A DNA stretch of 6,485 bases, from assembly GCA_902773165.1 (NCBI GenBank), contig CACYDO010000233.1, positions 1-6,485 on the forward strand, in the 5' to 3' direction. Source of the stretch: an uncultured Ruminococcus sp. (GTDB lineage: Bacteria > Bacillota > Clostridia > Oscillospirales > Acutalibacteraceae). Of the stretch, positions 1-5,329 are shown one piece after another (within the stretch, counting starts at the first letter, position 1; every line of letters begins with the position of its first letter). A model generated the notes under the pieces. It ran no database searches. It saw only the letters and a program-made list of their open reading frames with translations, and had not been told where the DNA came from. The position numbers were made by a program, and so were the translations under genes.

Positions 1-197
1 GACGAGCTGTAATTACCGTAAGAACTGCTTGCGTATTTACCGGAATAGCCCTCGGAGGAGTAGCCGGAGCTTGCGCCAGTGCTTTTTTCGGACGAGCTGT
101 AATTGCCGTAAGAGCCGCCAGCATATTTGCCGGAATAGCCCTCGGAGGAGTAGCCGGAGCTTGCGCCAGTGCTGTTTTCGGATGAGCTGTAATTGCC
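1..197 (-). repeat. 90-bp in-frame tandem repeat (about 2.2 copies, cut by window edge)
   Basis: On the plus strand, 1-90 and 91-180 align without gaps with 8 mismatches, including an identical run from 41 to 83 (matching 131-173). A third partial copy begins at 181. In the protein this is a 30-residue unit starting GNYSSSE, with residues 296-325, 326-355 and 356 onward as successive copies. A shortened copy (residues 281-295) appears to precede it. The unit is a multiple of three, so copy-number change keeps the reading frame. More copies may lie left of the window. Confidence 0.9.
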
Positions 198-1082
198 GTA
201 AGAACCGCTTGAATAGTTGCCCGAGTAGCCGGACGCCGTGCCGCTGTTATTCTCATCTTGCTGCTTTGATGAGCTGCCCTGCTGCTGAAAAGCAGAACCA
301 CCCTGCTGCTGGAAAGATGAGCCACCCTGCTGCTGGAATGCCTGAGCGCCGCTGCCGCCGGAAGGTTTGCTTCCAAACGTTTCATAATCGCTGCCGCCGG
401 AAGGCTTGCTGCCGTATGTTCCGTAATCGCTGCCGCCGGAAGGCTTGCTGCCATATGTTCCGTAATCACTGCCGCCGGAAGGCTTGCTGCCATATGTTCC
501 GTAATCACTGCCGCCGGAAGGCTTGCTGCCGTATGTTTCATACTCTTCATTACGGTTGATAGGACGCTGAGATTCTGCTGATTGCGTACGTTTAGCTGTA
601 AAAGCATCCATTAAGCTGTCAGTGCCTTCTCCGTTGATGCCTAAATATTTAGACTTGCCGAATGCAAGAATGCACATAAAAACAGGATTAACGAAAAACA
701 GACCGACCGCGAAACCTATTCCGTGACCGAAAGCTTTGGAAAGCTTATGGCATTGCAGCCCATACAGCACAAGAATACCTATATTCAGCATTATACCGAG
801 AAGATGCATGACAGGCTGATCGGGGTCGTTCAGCGAGTTGTTGAAAAAAGAGCGGACGAACATCGCCGTTACGGCAACGGCGGCGATCGTTTTGCCGCAG
901 GAAAGCTCGTAAAGAATATATGTGTTGTAATACGGTATGAACGCCCGCCAGCCGGGTCTTGCGGCTTTGGCAAACAGAATACAGCAAGCAAGTGCGTTAA
1001 CAACAGCGTATATCAGCGTGAAGGTGATGATAGTCGGCATCATTCGCATTGCATTTTCTAGAGATTCATTAGTCATGTTCAT
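1..1082 (-). CDS. DUF5684-like membrane protein with Gly/Ser/Tyr-rich repeat tail (3' end outside window)
   Basis: I read 360 codons plus two bases of the next; the frame is open to the window edge, so the C-terminus is missing. The ATG at 1082 is preferred over the in-frame ATG at 1076 because AAAGGG (plus-strand 1091-1096) lies 8 bases upstream of it. Residues 1-145 form a small membrane domain with four hydrophobic segments at about 16-38, 64-80, 92-110 and 121-142. The stretch FAKAARPGWRAFIPYYNTY (37-55) matches the hallmark of the DUF5684 family as I know it; the biochemical role of that family is not established. A hydrophilic linker (143-180) leads to a tail dominated by Gly, Ser, Tyr and Gln: five copies of a 13-residue unit (183-244), three copies of an 8-residue FQQQGGSS-type unit (249-272), then a 30-residue unit (296 onward). 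I count 23 tyrosines in residues 181-360. The side of the membrane facing the tail is uncertain: charged loops suggest outside, but lysines after the fourth segment argue the other way. It lies 40 bases downstream of the VWA gene and is probably cotranscribed with it. The family call is fairly secure; the function is unknown. Confidence 0.85.
   Translation of the reverse strand, partial: MNMTNESLENAMRMMPTIITFTLIYAVVNALACCILFAKAARPGWRAFIPYYNTYILYELSCGKTIAAVAVTAMFVRSFFNNSLNDPDQPVMHLLGIMLNIGILVLYGLQCHKLSKAFGHGIGFAVGLFFVNPVFMCILAFGKSKYLGINGEGTDSLMDAFTAKRTQSAESQRPINRNEEYETYGSKPSGGSDYGTYGSKPSGGSDYGTYGSKPSGGSDYGTYGSKPSGGSDYETFGSKPSGGSGAQAFQQQGGSSFQQQGGSAFQQQGSSSKQQDENNSGTASGYSGNYSSGSYGNYSSSENSTGASSGYSSEGYSGKYAGGSYGNYSSSEKSTGASSGYSSEGYSGKYASSSYGNYSS
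267..338 (-). repeat. 24-bp tandem repeat, three copies (FQQQGGSS-type)
   Basis: Residues 249-272 of the membrane protein read as three 8-residue units: FQQQGGSS, FQQQGGSA and FQQQGSSS. The DNA repeats ctgctgctg with flanking gaaa/cc blocks on the plus strand. It forms a Gln-rich spacer between the 13-residue and 30-residue repeat blocks. Confidence 0.85.
351..536 (-). repeat. 39-bp tandem repeat, about five copies (TYGSKPSGGSDYG-type)
   Basis: The 13-residue unit TYGSKPSGGSDYG starts at residues 183, 196, 209, 222 and 235 of the membrane protein. The fifth copy is diverged (TF for TY, ending GSG). Two adjacent DNA copies look identical and the others differ at a few mostly synonymous positions, which suggests recent expansion by slippage or unequal recombination. 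Confidence 0.9.
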
Positions 1083-1122
1083 TTTTCTAACCCTTTCTGT
1101 CAGACTGAAAATCTGTACGTTG

Positions 1123-1887
1123 TTACTGAGAGATCAGACCGTGCTGTCTGCACAGACCGAGCCAGTCGGAATACTCTTCAAGCAAAAGAGTATACAGCTG
1201 GTCGTCGCTCAGGTAACTAAGATCGTTTACATTTGCAAAATTAGCGTTGTCGATAAAACGACCCTTGAGATTGTCAAGTCGTTCGAGAAAATCAAATTTA
1301 TCGTTTCCAATGCCGATAAACTTCCAGAAAATATTATATCTGCTTGCTTCTGTAAGGATCTCCTTTGAAGCTGTTTTGTCTGAGTTCGCTCCGTCTGTTA
1401 TAAAGATGACAAACGTCGGAACAGTGGATTTTTGCTGATACGCGTAACGCTTCGTTATCTCCTGCATGATGGGCGCATAGCAGGTGCCGCCGAAGTGATC
1501 CTTCTTCGAGAGAATGATCTTGCTGACGTAGCCGTCAAGATTGTCAGGCGTGACAGGCTCGAATTCCTTGTAAATGCTGTCGAACCAGTAGAAATCAAGC
1601 TCCGCATTGTCATCGAAATACATCGCCATCGGGAAAACTCTTTCAAGCAGAGTCTGCACCGTACCGTCCTTGTACATCGTGCGCATTGAACCCGAATGGT
1701 CAAGCGCAAAAACGACTCTCGCCACGCTTCCGTTTATTGAAGCGGACTTCGCTTTTTCGTCGATGATGTCTTTTCTGAGCGTAAGCTTTTTGTTAAGCTC
1801 CTCGTTTTTTGTAAGGCTGATTTTTTTCTGTGTTTGCTGCTGTTGAGAACTCTTTTTTATACTGTCCTTGCTGATAAAAAAAGCCAT
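1123..1887 (-). CDS. TerF-like von Willebrand factor A (VWA) domain protein
   Basis: This 254-residue protein has no signal peptide or membrane segment and is probably cytosolic. The start is fixed by GGGAGGT (plus-strand 1894-1900) six bases before the ATG. Residues 1-55 are a Gln/Lys-rich, charged leader that may be flexible or coiled. Residues 57-250 form a VWA fold with a complete metal-ion-dependent adhesion site: D63-x-S65-x-S67 (LDHSGSM), T135 (GGT) and D165 (FITDG). The segments DGTVQTLLERVFPMAMYFDD (74-93), the following DFYWF, and the C-terminal DWLGLCRQHGL resemble TerF/TerY-type VWA domains, found in tellurite-resistance-like (ter) stress clusters and thought to mediate metal-dependent protein contacts. 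No TerD-type protein is seen in the window, so a full ter system is not shown. It starts the minus-strand unit, with the repeat-tailed membrane protein 40 bases downstream. The VWA call is secure; the TerF-like subclass is likely; the partner is unknown. Confidence 0.9.
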   Translation of the reverse strand: MAFFISKDSIKKSSQQQQTQKKISLTKNEELNKKLTLRKDIIDEKAKSASINGSVARVVFALDHSGSMRTMYKDGTVQTLLERVFPMAMYFDDNAELDFYWFDSIYKEFEPVTPDNLDGYVSKIILSKKDHFGGTCYAPIMQEITKRYAYQQKSTVPTFVIFITDGANSDKTASKEILTEASRYNIFWKFIGIGNDKFDFLERLDNLKGRFIDNANFANVNDLSYLSDDQLYTLLLEEYSDWLGLCRQHGLISQ

Positions 1888-1913
1888 AACAATACCTCCC
1901 TTTCTTTATTGAT

Positions 1914-1942
1914 ATTATACCATATATTGCAAAAGACTGCAA
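1914..1942 (-). promoter_or_regulatory. Sigma-A-type promoter with extended -10 for the VWA/DUF5684 unit
   Basis: On the minus strand a -35 box TTGCAG (1937-1942) is followed after 17 bases by a -10 box TATAAT (1914-1919), preceded by TGG to give an extended -10 (TGGTATAAT). Transcription would start near 1907, leaving a leader of about 20 bases that contains the strong ribosome binding site. Spacing and both boxes fit the housekeeping consensus well. Confidence 0.75.
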
Positions 1943-2159
1943 TCATTTTATTAAAATCTGCGTTTGTTTATTAATAAAAGAATACTTATACATACATCAG
2001 GATATACTGTTTTTCAGAAGGATATAATAATAAAATTTACTGCAAGTTGTATTATAATATAGAATATTTAAATTAATAAAAACGCCGCTACATACAGCCT
2101 GATTTGTGTAAATAGACGTAAATAATAATGATTTTTTACCTTTTTATGTGAAAAAGCTG

Positions 2160-2187
2160 TTGATTTTTCGAAAAATTCGCTTATAAT
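2160..2187 (+). promoter_or_regulatory. Probable relA promoter with palindrome in the spacer
   Basis: TTGATT (2160-2165) and TATAAT (2182-2187) are separated by 16 bases, giving a plausible sigma-A promoter with a start near 2194 and a leader of about 100 bases. A second TATAAT at 2191-2196 could serve as an alternative -10. The 14-base perfect palindrome ATTTTTCGAAAAAT (2163-2176) overlaps the -35 box and spacer, where a repressor could bind, although AT-rich palindromes also arise by chance. Confidence 0.55.
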
Positions 2188-2238
2188 ATATATAATAGGC
2201 TTTTTATATCTATTTGCTGAAAAATGTTACAGGCGTGC

Positions 2239-2262
2239 AGTCGCTTTTGGGGAAAGACGACT
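2239..2262 (+). promoter_or_regulatory. Hairpin in the relA leader
   Basis: AGTCG (2239-2243) pairs with CGACT (2258-2262), and CTTT (2244-2247) pairs with AAAG (2253-2256). One bulged A at 2257 and a five-base TGGGG loop complete a nine-pair hairpin. It lies about 17 bases upstream of the relA ribosome binding site (AAAGG, 2280-2284) and is not followed by a T-run, so it is not an intrinsic terminator. A role in mRNA stability or translation control is inference. I did not recognise a known riboswitch. Confidence 0.45.
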
Positions 2263-2293
2263 AAGTATTGAAAAATCAGAAAGGTGTGGTGTT

Positions 2294-4519
2294 ATGGCTG
2301 CTAACAGAAAGTATTATCAGGACTACGAAGAGCTTTGCGAGTTGATGGACAAAAGTGCAAACGAATACGACAGAGAAAAGATCGAACGAGCGTATCTTCT
2401 TGCCGAGAAAATGCACGGCGATCAGCGCAGAGTTTCCGGAGTTCCTTATATTCTTCATCCGACGTCGGTTGCCTGTATCATCGTAGATCTCGGAATGGAT
2501 ACCGACTCAGTAGTCGCCGCGCTTCTTCACGATGTAGTTGAGGATACACCGGTCACGCTTGAAGAGGTCAGCGACCAGTTTGGCAGCGATGTCGCTCACC
2601 TGGTTGACGGCGTTACGAAGATCAGCAAGATCGCTTATACAGAAAAGGAAGAGCGCCAGGCTGAAAACGTCAGAAAAATGCTAATCGCAATGGCTGACGA
2701 TATCAGAGTAATAATCATCAAGCTTGCCGACAGACTTCACAATATGCGCACTATCGACTGTATGCGCGAACAAAAGCGCCGCGATATCGCGCTTGAAACG
2801 ATGGAGGTCTTTGCACCGATCGCGCACCGTCTTGGTATCAAGGCGATAAAGGACGAGATGGAGGATCTTTCGCTTCAGTATCTCGACCCGATAGGATATA
2901 AAGAAATAGAAAACTACTTAGAAAACAATATCGCCGACGGTCAGGGCTTTATCAAAAAGATCATCGCTCAGATCTCCGAGCGCGTTTCAAAGGATATTAA
3001 AGACGCGATCGTCAGCGGACGCGTAAAAAGTATTCACGGAATTTACAAAAAGCTCATTGTTCAGGGAAAATCTCTCCAGGAGATCTACGATATTTACGCG
3101 GTAAGAGTGATCGTTGAATCAGTTTTTGACTGCTATAATGTTTTAGGTATAGTTCACGATATGTTCCAGCCGCTGCCAAGCCGCTTTAAGGATTACATCT
3201 CTACCCCGAAGCCCAATTATTATCGTTCTCTCCATACAACTGTAATAGGTACGGACGGCGTTCCGTTTGAAGTTCAGATACGTACCCGTGAAATGCACAT
3301 GACCGCAGAATACGGTATCGCAGCTCACTGGAAATATAAGCTCGGTATTTCAAGCAAAAGCTCGATGGACGAACAGCTTGCCTGGATACGTAAAATGCTT
3401 GAAAATCAGGAAGACAACCACGACCCATCGCGCCTTATCAAAGACATTAAAACAGACCTTTCCTCCGACGAGGTGTTTGTTTACACTCCGCGCGGAAAGC
3501 TTATCAACCTGCCGATGGGTTCAACCGCGATCGACGTTGCTTACGCCATTCACAGCGAGGTGGGCAACAGAATGCTTGGCGCAAAGGCAAATTACCGCAT
3601 TGTTCCGATCGACTATATAGTAAAAACAGGCGATATCATCGAGATCTTAACGGGCAAGGAAGGCTCTGTGGGTCCTTCGAGAGATTGGCTTAAAATAGTC
3701 AAAACGAGCGACGCGCGCAATAAAATACGCCAGTGGTTCAAGCGTGAAAAGAGAGAGGAAAATATTGTCCTCGGAAAAGCTGAGTTTGAAAAGGAATGCC
3801 GCAAAAACGGCATAGATCTCGACGAAAAGGATCTCGCCAGAATGATGGAGCCGATCCTAAAAAAGAAAAATATCCCCAATATGGAGAATTTTTACGCCTC
3901 TATCAGCTACGGCGGAACGGTGCTTTGGAAGCTGCTTCCTCGTATGAAGGAGGAGTATCTTAAAATAGCTGCCGAAAAGGAAAGCAGCGGTGCAAAGGAC
4001 GAGGATTTCGTTGTTCCGATCACCGAAGAACCCGAGCAGCCGACCGCTTCTAAAAGCGGTGTTATCATTGACGGCATGGACGACGTTGATATCAAGTATG
4101 CAAAGTGCTGTACTCCGCTTCCGGGCGATGAAATAATCGCTTTTATCACAAAGGGGCACGGCATTTCGATACACAAGCGCACCTGCTCAAATGTTCCGAG
4201 GGTTATCGAGGAATGCGCCGATCCCGACCGCTGGATAACGGCAAAGTGGGCAGAGTCTATAAACACGTATTTCAGAACGGTCATCGAGATTAGAGCCTAC
4301 GACAGAACCGGGCTGGTTGCCGATCTTTCGGGGCAGCTCGGCGCGATGAAGATCCATATTCACAATATGAGTTCACGCGCTACCGGAAACGGCAAGGCGT
4401 ATGTGTGCTTTACGATCACGGTTAAAGATAAAGCGCACCTTCGCGATATTATCTCGCGCCTTGTGTCTGTCAAGGGCGTAATATCGGTGGAAAGAACGAA
4501 CAAGGCGGCTTCGTTCTGA
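2294..4519 (+). CDS. relA: Bifunctional (p)ppGpp synthetase/hydrolase, RelA/SpoT (Rel) family
   Basis: This cytosolic stringent-response enzyme makes (p)ppGpp from ATP and GDP/GTP on starved ribosomes and hydrolyses it otherwise. At 741 residues it is full length for a Firmicute Rel. Domains in order: an HD hydrolase (about 25-180) with R45/R46-x-SG, H55, H79-D80, E83-D84 and LADRLHN (D146, N150) all intact; a synthetase (about 240-350) with R243/K245, D266, the RFKD motif (297-300) typical of bifunctional Rel enzymes, and catalytic E326 in EVQIRT; a TGS domain (about 392-453) with H420 in IHSEVGN; a helical region (about 465-555); a zinc-finger-like domain with C605, C606, H627 and C631; and a C-terminal ACT/RRM domain (about 660-735). 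The canonical YQSLHTT motif reads YRSLHTT, with R311 in place of Gln. AAAGG ends nine bases before the ATG. It heads the plus-strand cluster with dtd, as in many clostridia. Identification and bifunctionality are secure from motifs; activity was not tested. Confidence 0.98.
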   Translation: MAANRKYYQDYEELCELMDKSANEYDREKIERAYLLAEKMHGDQRRVSGVPYILHPTSVACIIVDLGMDTDSVVAALLHDVVEDTPVTLEEVSDQFGSDVAHLVDGVTKISKIAYTEKEERQAENVRKMLIAMADDIRVIIIKLADRLHNMRTIDCMREQKRRDIALETMEVFAPIAHRLGIKAIKDEMEDLSLQYLDPIGYKEIENYLENNIADGQGFIKKIIAQISERVSKDIKDAIVSGRVKSIHGIYKKLIVQGKSLQEIYDIYAVRVIVESVFDCYNVLGIVHDMFQPLPSRFKDYISTPKPNYYRSLHTTVIGTDGVPFEVQIRTREMHMTAEYGIAAHWKYKLGISSKSSMDEQLAWIRKMLENQEDNHDPSRLIKDIKTDLSSDEVFVYTPRGKLINLPMGSTAIDVAYAIHSEVGNRMLGAKANYRIVPIDYIVKTGDIIEILTGKEGSVGPSRDWLKIVKTSDARNKIRQWFKREKREENIVLGKAEFEKECRKNGIDLDEKDLARMMEPILKKKNIPNMENFYASISYGGTVLWKLLPRMKEEYLKIAAEKESSGAKDEDFVVPITEEPEQPTASKSGVIIDGMDDVDIKYAKCCTPLPGDEIIAFITKGHGISIHKRTCSNVPRVIEECADPDRWITAKWAESINTYFRTVIEIRAYDRTGLVADLSGQLGAMKIHIHNMSSRATGNGKAYVCFTITVKDKAHLRDIISRLVSVKGVISVERTNKAASF

Positions 4520-4551
4520 CAAAAACCTTTATTATAAAGTTTGCAGGATTC

Positions 4552-4638
4552 AAAGGGGCAGCAAGCCACAGCCCTTTTAGGGGAATTTTGGCAGAAAATG
4601 TCCCTTAGCAGGGCGTCAGAACAGCGTACCTCGACGCT
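4552..4638 (+). other. Inverted-repeat cluster in the relA-dtd gap (possible extragenic repeat or structured RNA)
   Basis: The 214-base gap carries several hairpins in a row. The first is AAAGGGGC (4552-4559) with GCCCTTTT (4571-4578), eight pairs including one G-U. The second is AGGGG (4579-4583) with TCCCT (4601-4605), enclosing ATTTT (4585-4589) with AAAAT (4595-4599) around a five-base loop. The third is AGCGT (4623-4627) with ACGCT (4634-4638). The first two share no bases but abut, and CCCTTTTAGGG can also pair locally, so alternative folds exist. No stem is followed by a proper T-run, so an intrinsic terminator is not convincing. A small AT-rich palindrome (4527-4539) just after the relA stop adds little. 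No gene is supported here. Confidence 0.45.
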
Positions 4639-4718
4639 CCAAGGCGACAAAATGAGTTCGGATATACGAATAATGTAAAAATGTAATGTTTAAAATTGCA
4701 GAGATAGGATAATAGAGT

Positions 4719-4725
4719 AAAGGAG
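4719..4725 (+). promoter_or_regulatory. Ribosome binding site that fixes the TTG start of dtd
   Basis: AAAGGAG ends eight bases before the TTG at 4734. No ATG or GTG at this position would preserve the conserved N-terminus (MKAVIQRV), so the TTG start is well supported. Confidence 0.85.
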
Positions 4726-4733
4726 CAGATCGC

Positions 4734-5174
4734 TTGAAAGCAGTAATACAGCGCGTTTCCCGTGCGTGCGTAAAAGTAAACGGGGAGATCGTTGGGCAGA
4801 TAGCAGAGGGATTTCTCGTCCTTCTCGGCGTTGCAGGCGAGGATACCGAAAAGCATGCCGACGCCTTAGCCGCAAAGATCGCAGGACTTCGCGTTTTTAA
4901 CGATGAAAATGATAAGATGAATCTGTCGCTTACAAGCGTAAACGGCGAAGTTCTTGTCATATCAAATTTTACTCTTTACGGCAACTGCTCCCACGGCAAG
5001 CGTCCGAGCTTTATCGCTGCGGCACGCCCGGAAAAGGCTCAGCCGCTTTACGAGTATTTTTGCGAAAGACTTCTTTCGGAGGGTGTTCGCAAGGTGGAAA
5101 AGGGTATATTCGGAGCAGATATGAAGGTCGAGCTGCTCAACGACGGCCCTGTTACGCTTGTTATTGAAATGTAA
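4734..5174 (+). CDS. dtd: D-aminoacyl-tRNA deacylase (DTD)
   Basis: The cytosolic homodimeric editing enzyme cleaves D-amino acids, and glycine misattached to tRNA-Ala, from tRNA, protecting translation. At 146 residues it matches the usual family length. It opens with the expected MKAVIQRVSRACVKV, and the glycine/cis-proline motif NDGPVT is at 136-141, the same position as in the E. coli protein. The other signature, normally SQFT at 77-80, reads SNFT here, so Asn78 replaces the usual Gln; the downstream KRPSF (89-93) is normal. Translation starts at TTG with a good ribosome binding site. It follows relA by 214 bases and precedes an MBL-fold hydrolase; relA-dtd pairing is common in Firmicutes. 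I saw no convincing promoter just upstream, so readthrough from relA is possible. The family assignment is secure. Confidence 0.96.
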   Translation: MKAVIQRVSRACVKVNGEIVGQIAEGFLVLLGVAGEDTEKHADALAAKIAGLRVFNDENDKMNLSLTSVNGEVLVISNFTLYGNCSHGKRPSFIAAARPEKAQPLYEYFCERLLSEGVRKVEKGIFGADMKVELLNDGPVTLVIEM

Positions 5175-5189
5175 GAGTAAAATAATAAT

Positions 5190-5268
5190 GGGCAACCAAT
5201 AGGCGGCGCGGAGACCAATTAACCGCCGTGGGAAAGTCCGCCGGAACTGCCCGTCGGCGCTTGCCGAC
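5190..5268 (+). other. GC-rich structured element between dtd and the MBL gene
   Basis: A GC-rich island sits in otherwise AT-rich spacer and can fold as a unit. GGGCA (5190-5194) pairs with TGCCC (5248-5252) as a closing helix. Inside it GGCGG (5202-5206) can pair with CCGCC at 5223-5227 or at 5238-5242. Immediately after it GTCGGC (5253-5258) and GCCGAC (5263-5268) form a perfect six-pair hairpin with a GCTT loop. No coding frame fits. It could be a dispersed extragenic repeat, a cis-regulatory leader for the next gene, or a small RNA; I do not recognise a named family. There is no T-run after the last hairpin, so a terminator is unlikely. Confidence 0.5.
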
Positions 5269-5300
5269 AGCGACGATCTGAAAATATAGAATAATACCGC

Positions 5301-5314
5301 TCTCTGCGCAGAGA
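5301..5314 (+). promoter_or_regulatory. 14-base perfect palindrome touching the MBL gene ribosome binding site
   Basis: TCTCTGCGCAGAGA is a perfect palindrome whose last base is the first A of the ribosome binding site AAAGGA (5314-5319). As RNA it would form a five-pair stem with a GCGC loop beside the ribosome site; as DNA it could be an operator. Either role is inference. Confidence 0.4.
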
Positions 5315-5329
5315 AAGGAAGATTCAAAA

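Larger units (their letters stand above)
1888..2293. other. AT-rich divergent intergenic region
   Basis: These 406 bases separate the minus-strand VWA gene from relA. They hold the two promoters listed separately. The middle (about 1943-2135) is very AT-rich with several chance TATAAT-like strings and no open frame with a ribosome binding site; I see no tRNA, RNA gene or terminator there. Short inverted repeats sit next to the relA promoter: CTTTTT/AAAAAG with a 5-base loop (2140-2156) and a 14-base palindrome (2163-2176). Confidence 0.7.

Noticed and set aside
29..559. Plus-strand 176-residue open frame rich in Arg and Cys
   Set aside because: It is the antisense shadow of the repeat tail of the minus-strand membrane protein. 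The minus-strand frame has a ribosome binding site, membrane segments and a family motif, and the plus frame has none of these.
723..1368. Plus-strand open frames across the DUF5684 and VWA genes
   Set aside because: They run antisense to two well-supported minus-strand genes, lack ribosome binding sites and show no recognisable motif.
2021..2060. Extra TATAAT-like boxes in the divergent intergenic region
   Set aside because: They lack a reasonable -35 box at proper spacing on either strand and are expected by chance in such AT-rich DNA.
4552..4605. Intrinsic terminator after relA
   Set aside because: Stems are present, but no run of T follows any of them; the only T-runs lie inside stems or loops, so termination is not convincing.
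4598..4678. 26-codon ATG frame in the relA-dtd gap
   Set aside because: It has no well-placed ribosome binding site, overlaps the inverted repeats and has no recognisable motif. It is more likely chance within a structured element.
4685..4713. Separate promoter for dtd (GATAAT at 4708-4713)
   Set aside because: The -35 position reads AATGTT, a poor match, and the start would fall inside the ribosome binding site region.
5231..5240. GGAAAGTCCG resembling the RNase P RNA hallmark GAGGAAAGTCCG
   Set aside because: RNase P RNA needs several hundred bases and other conserved blocks. Only about 80 structured bases exist here between two genes, so the match is coincidental.
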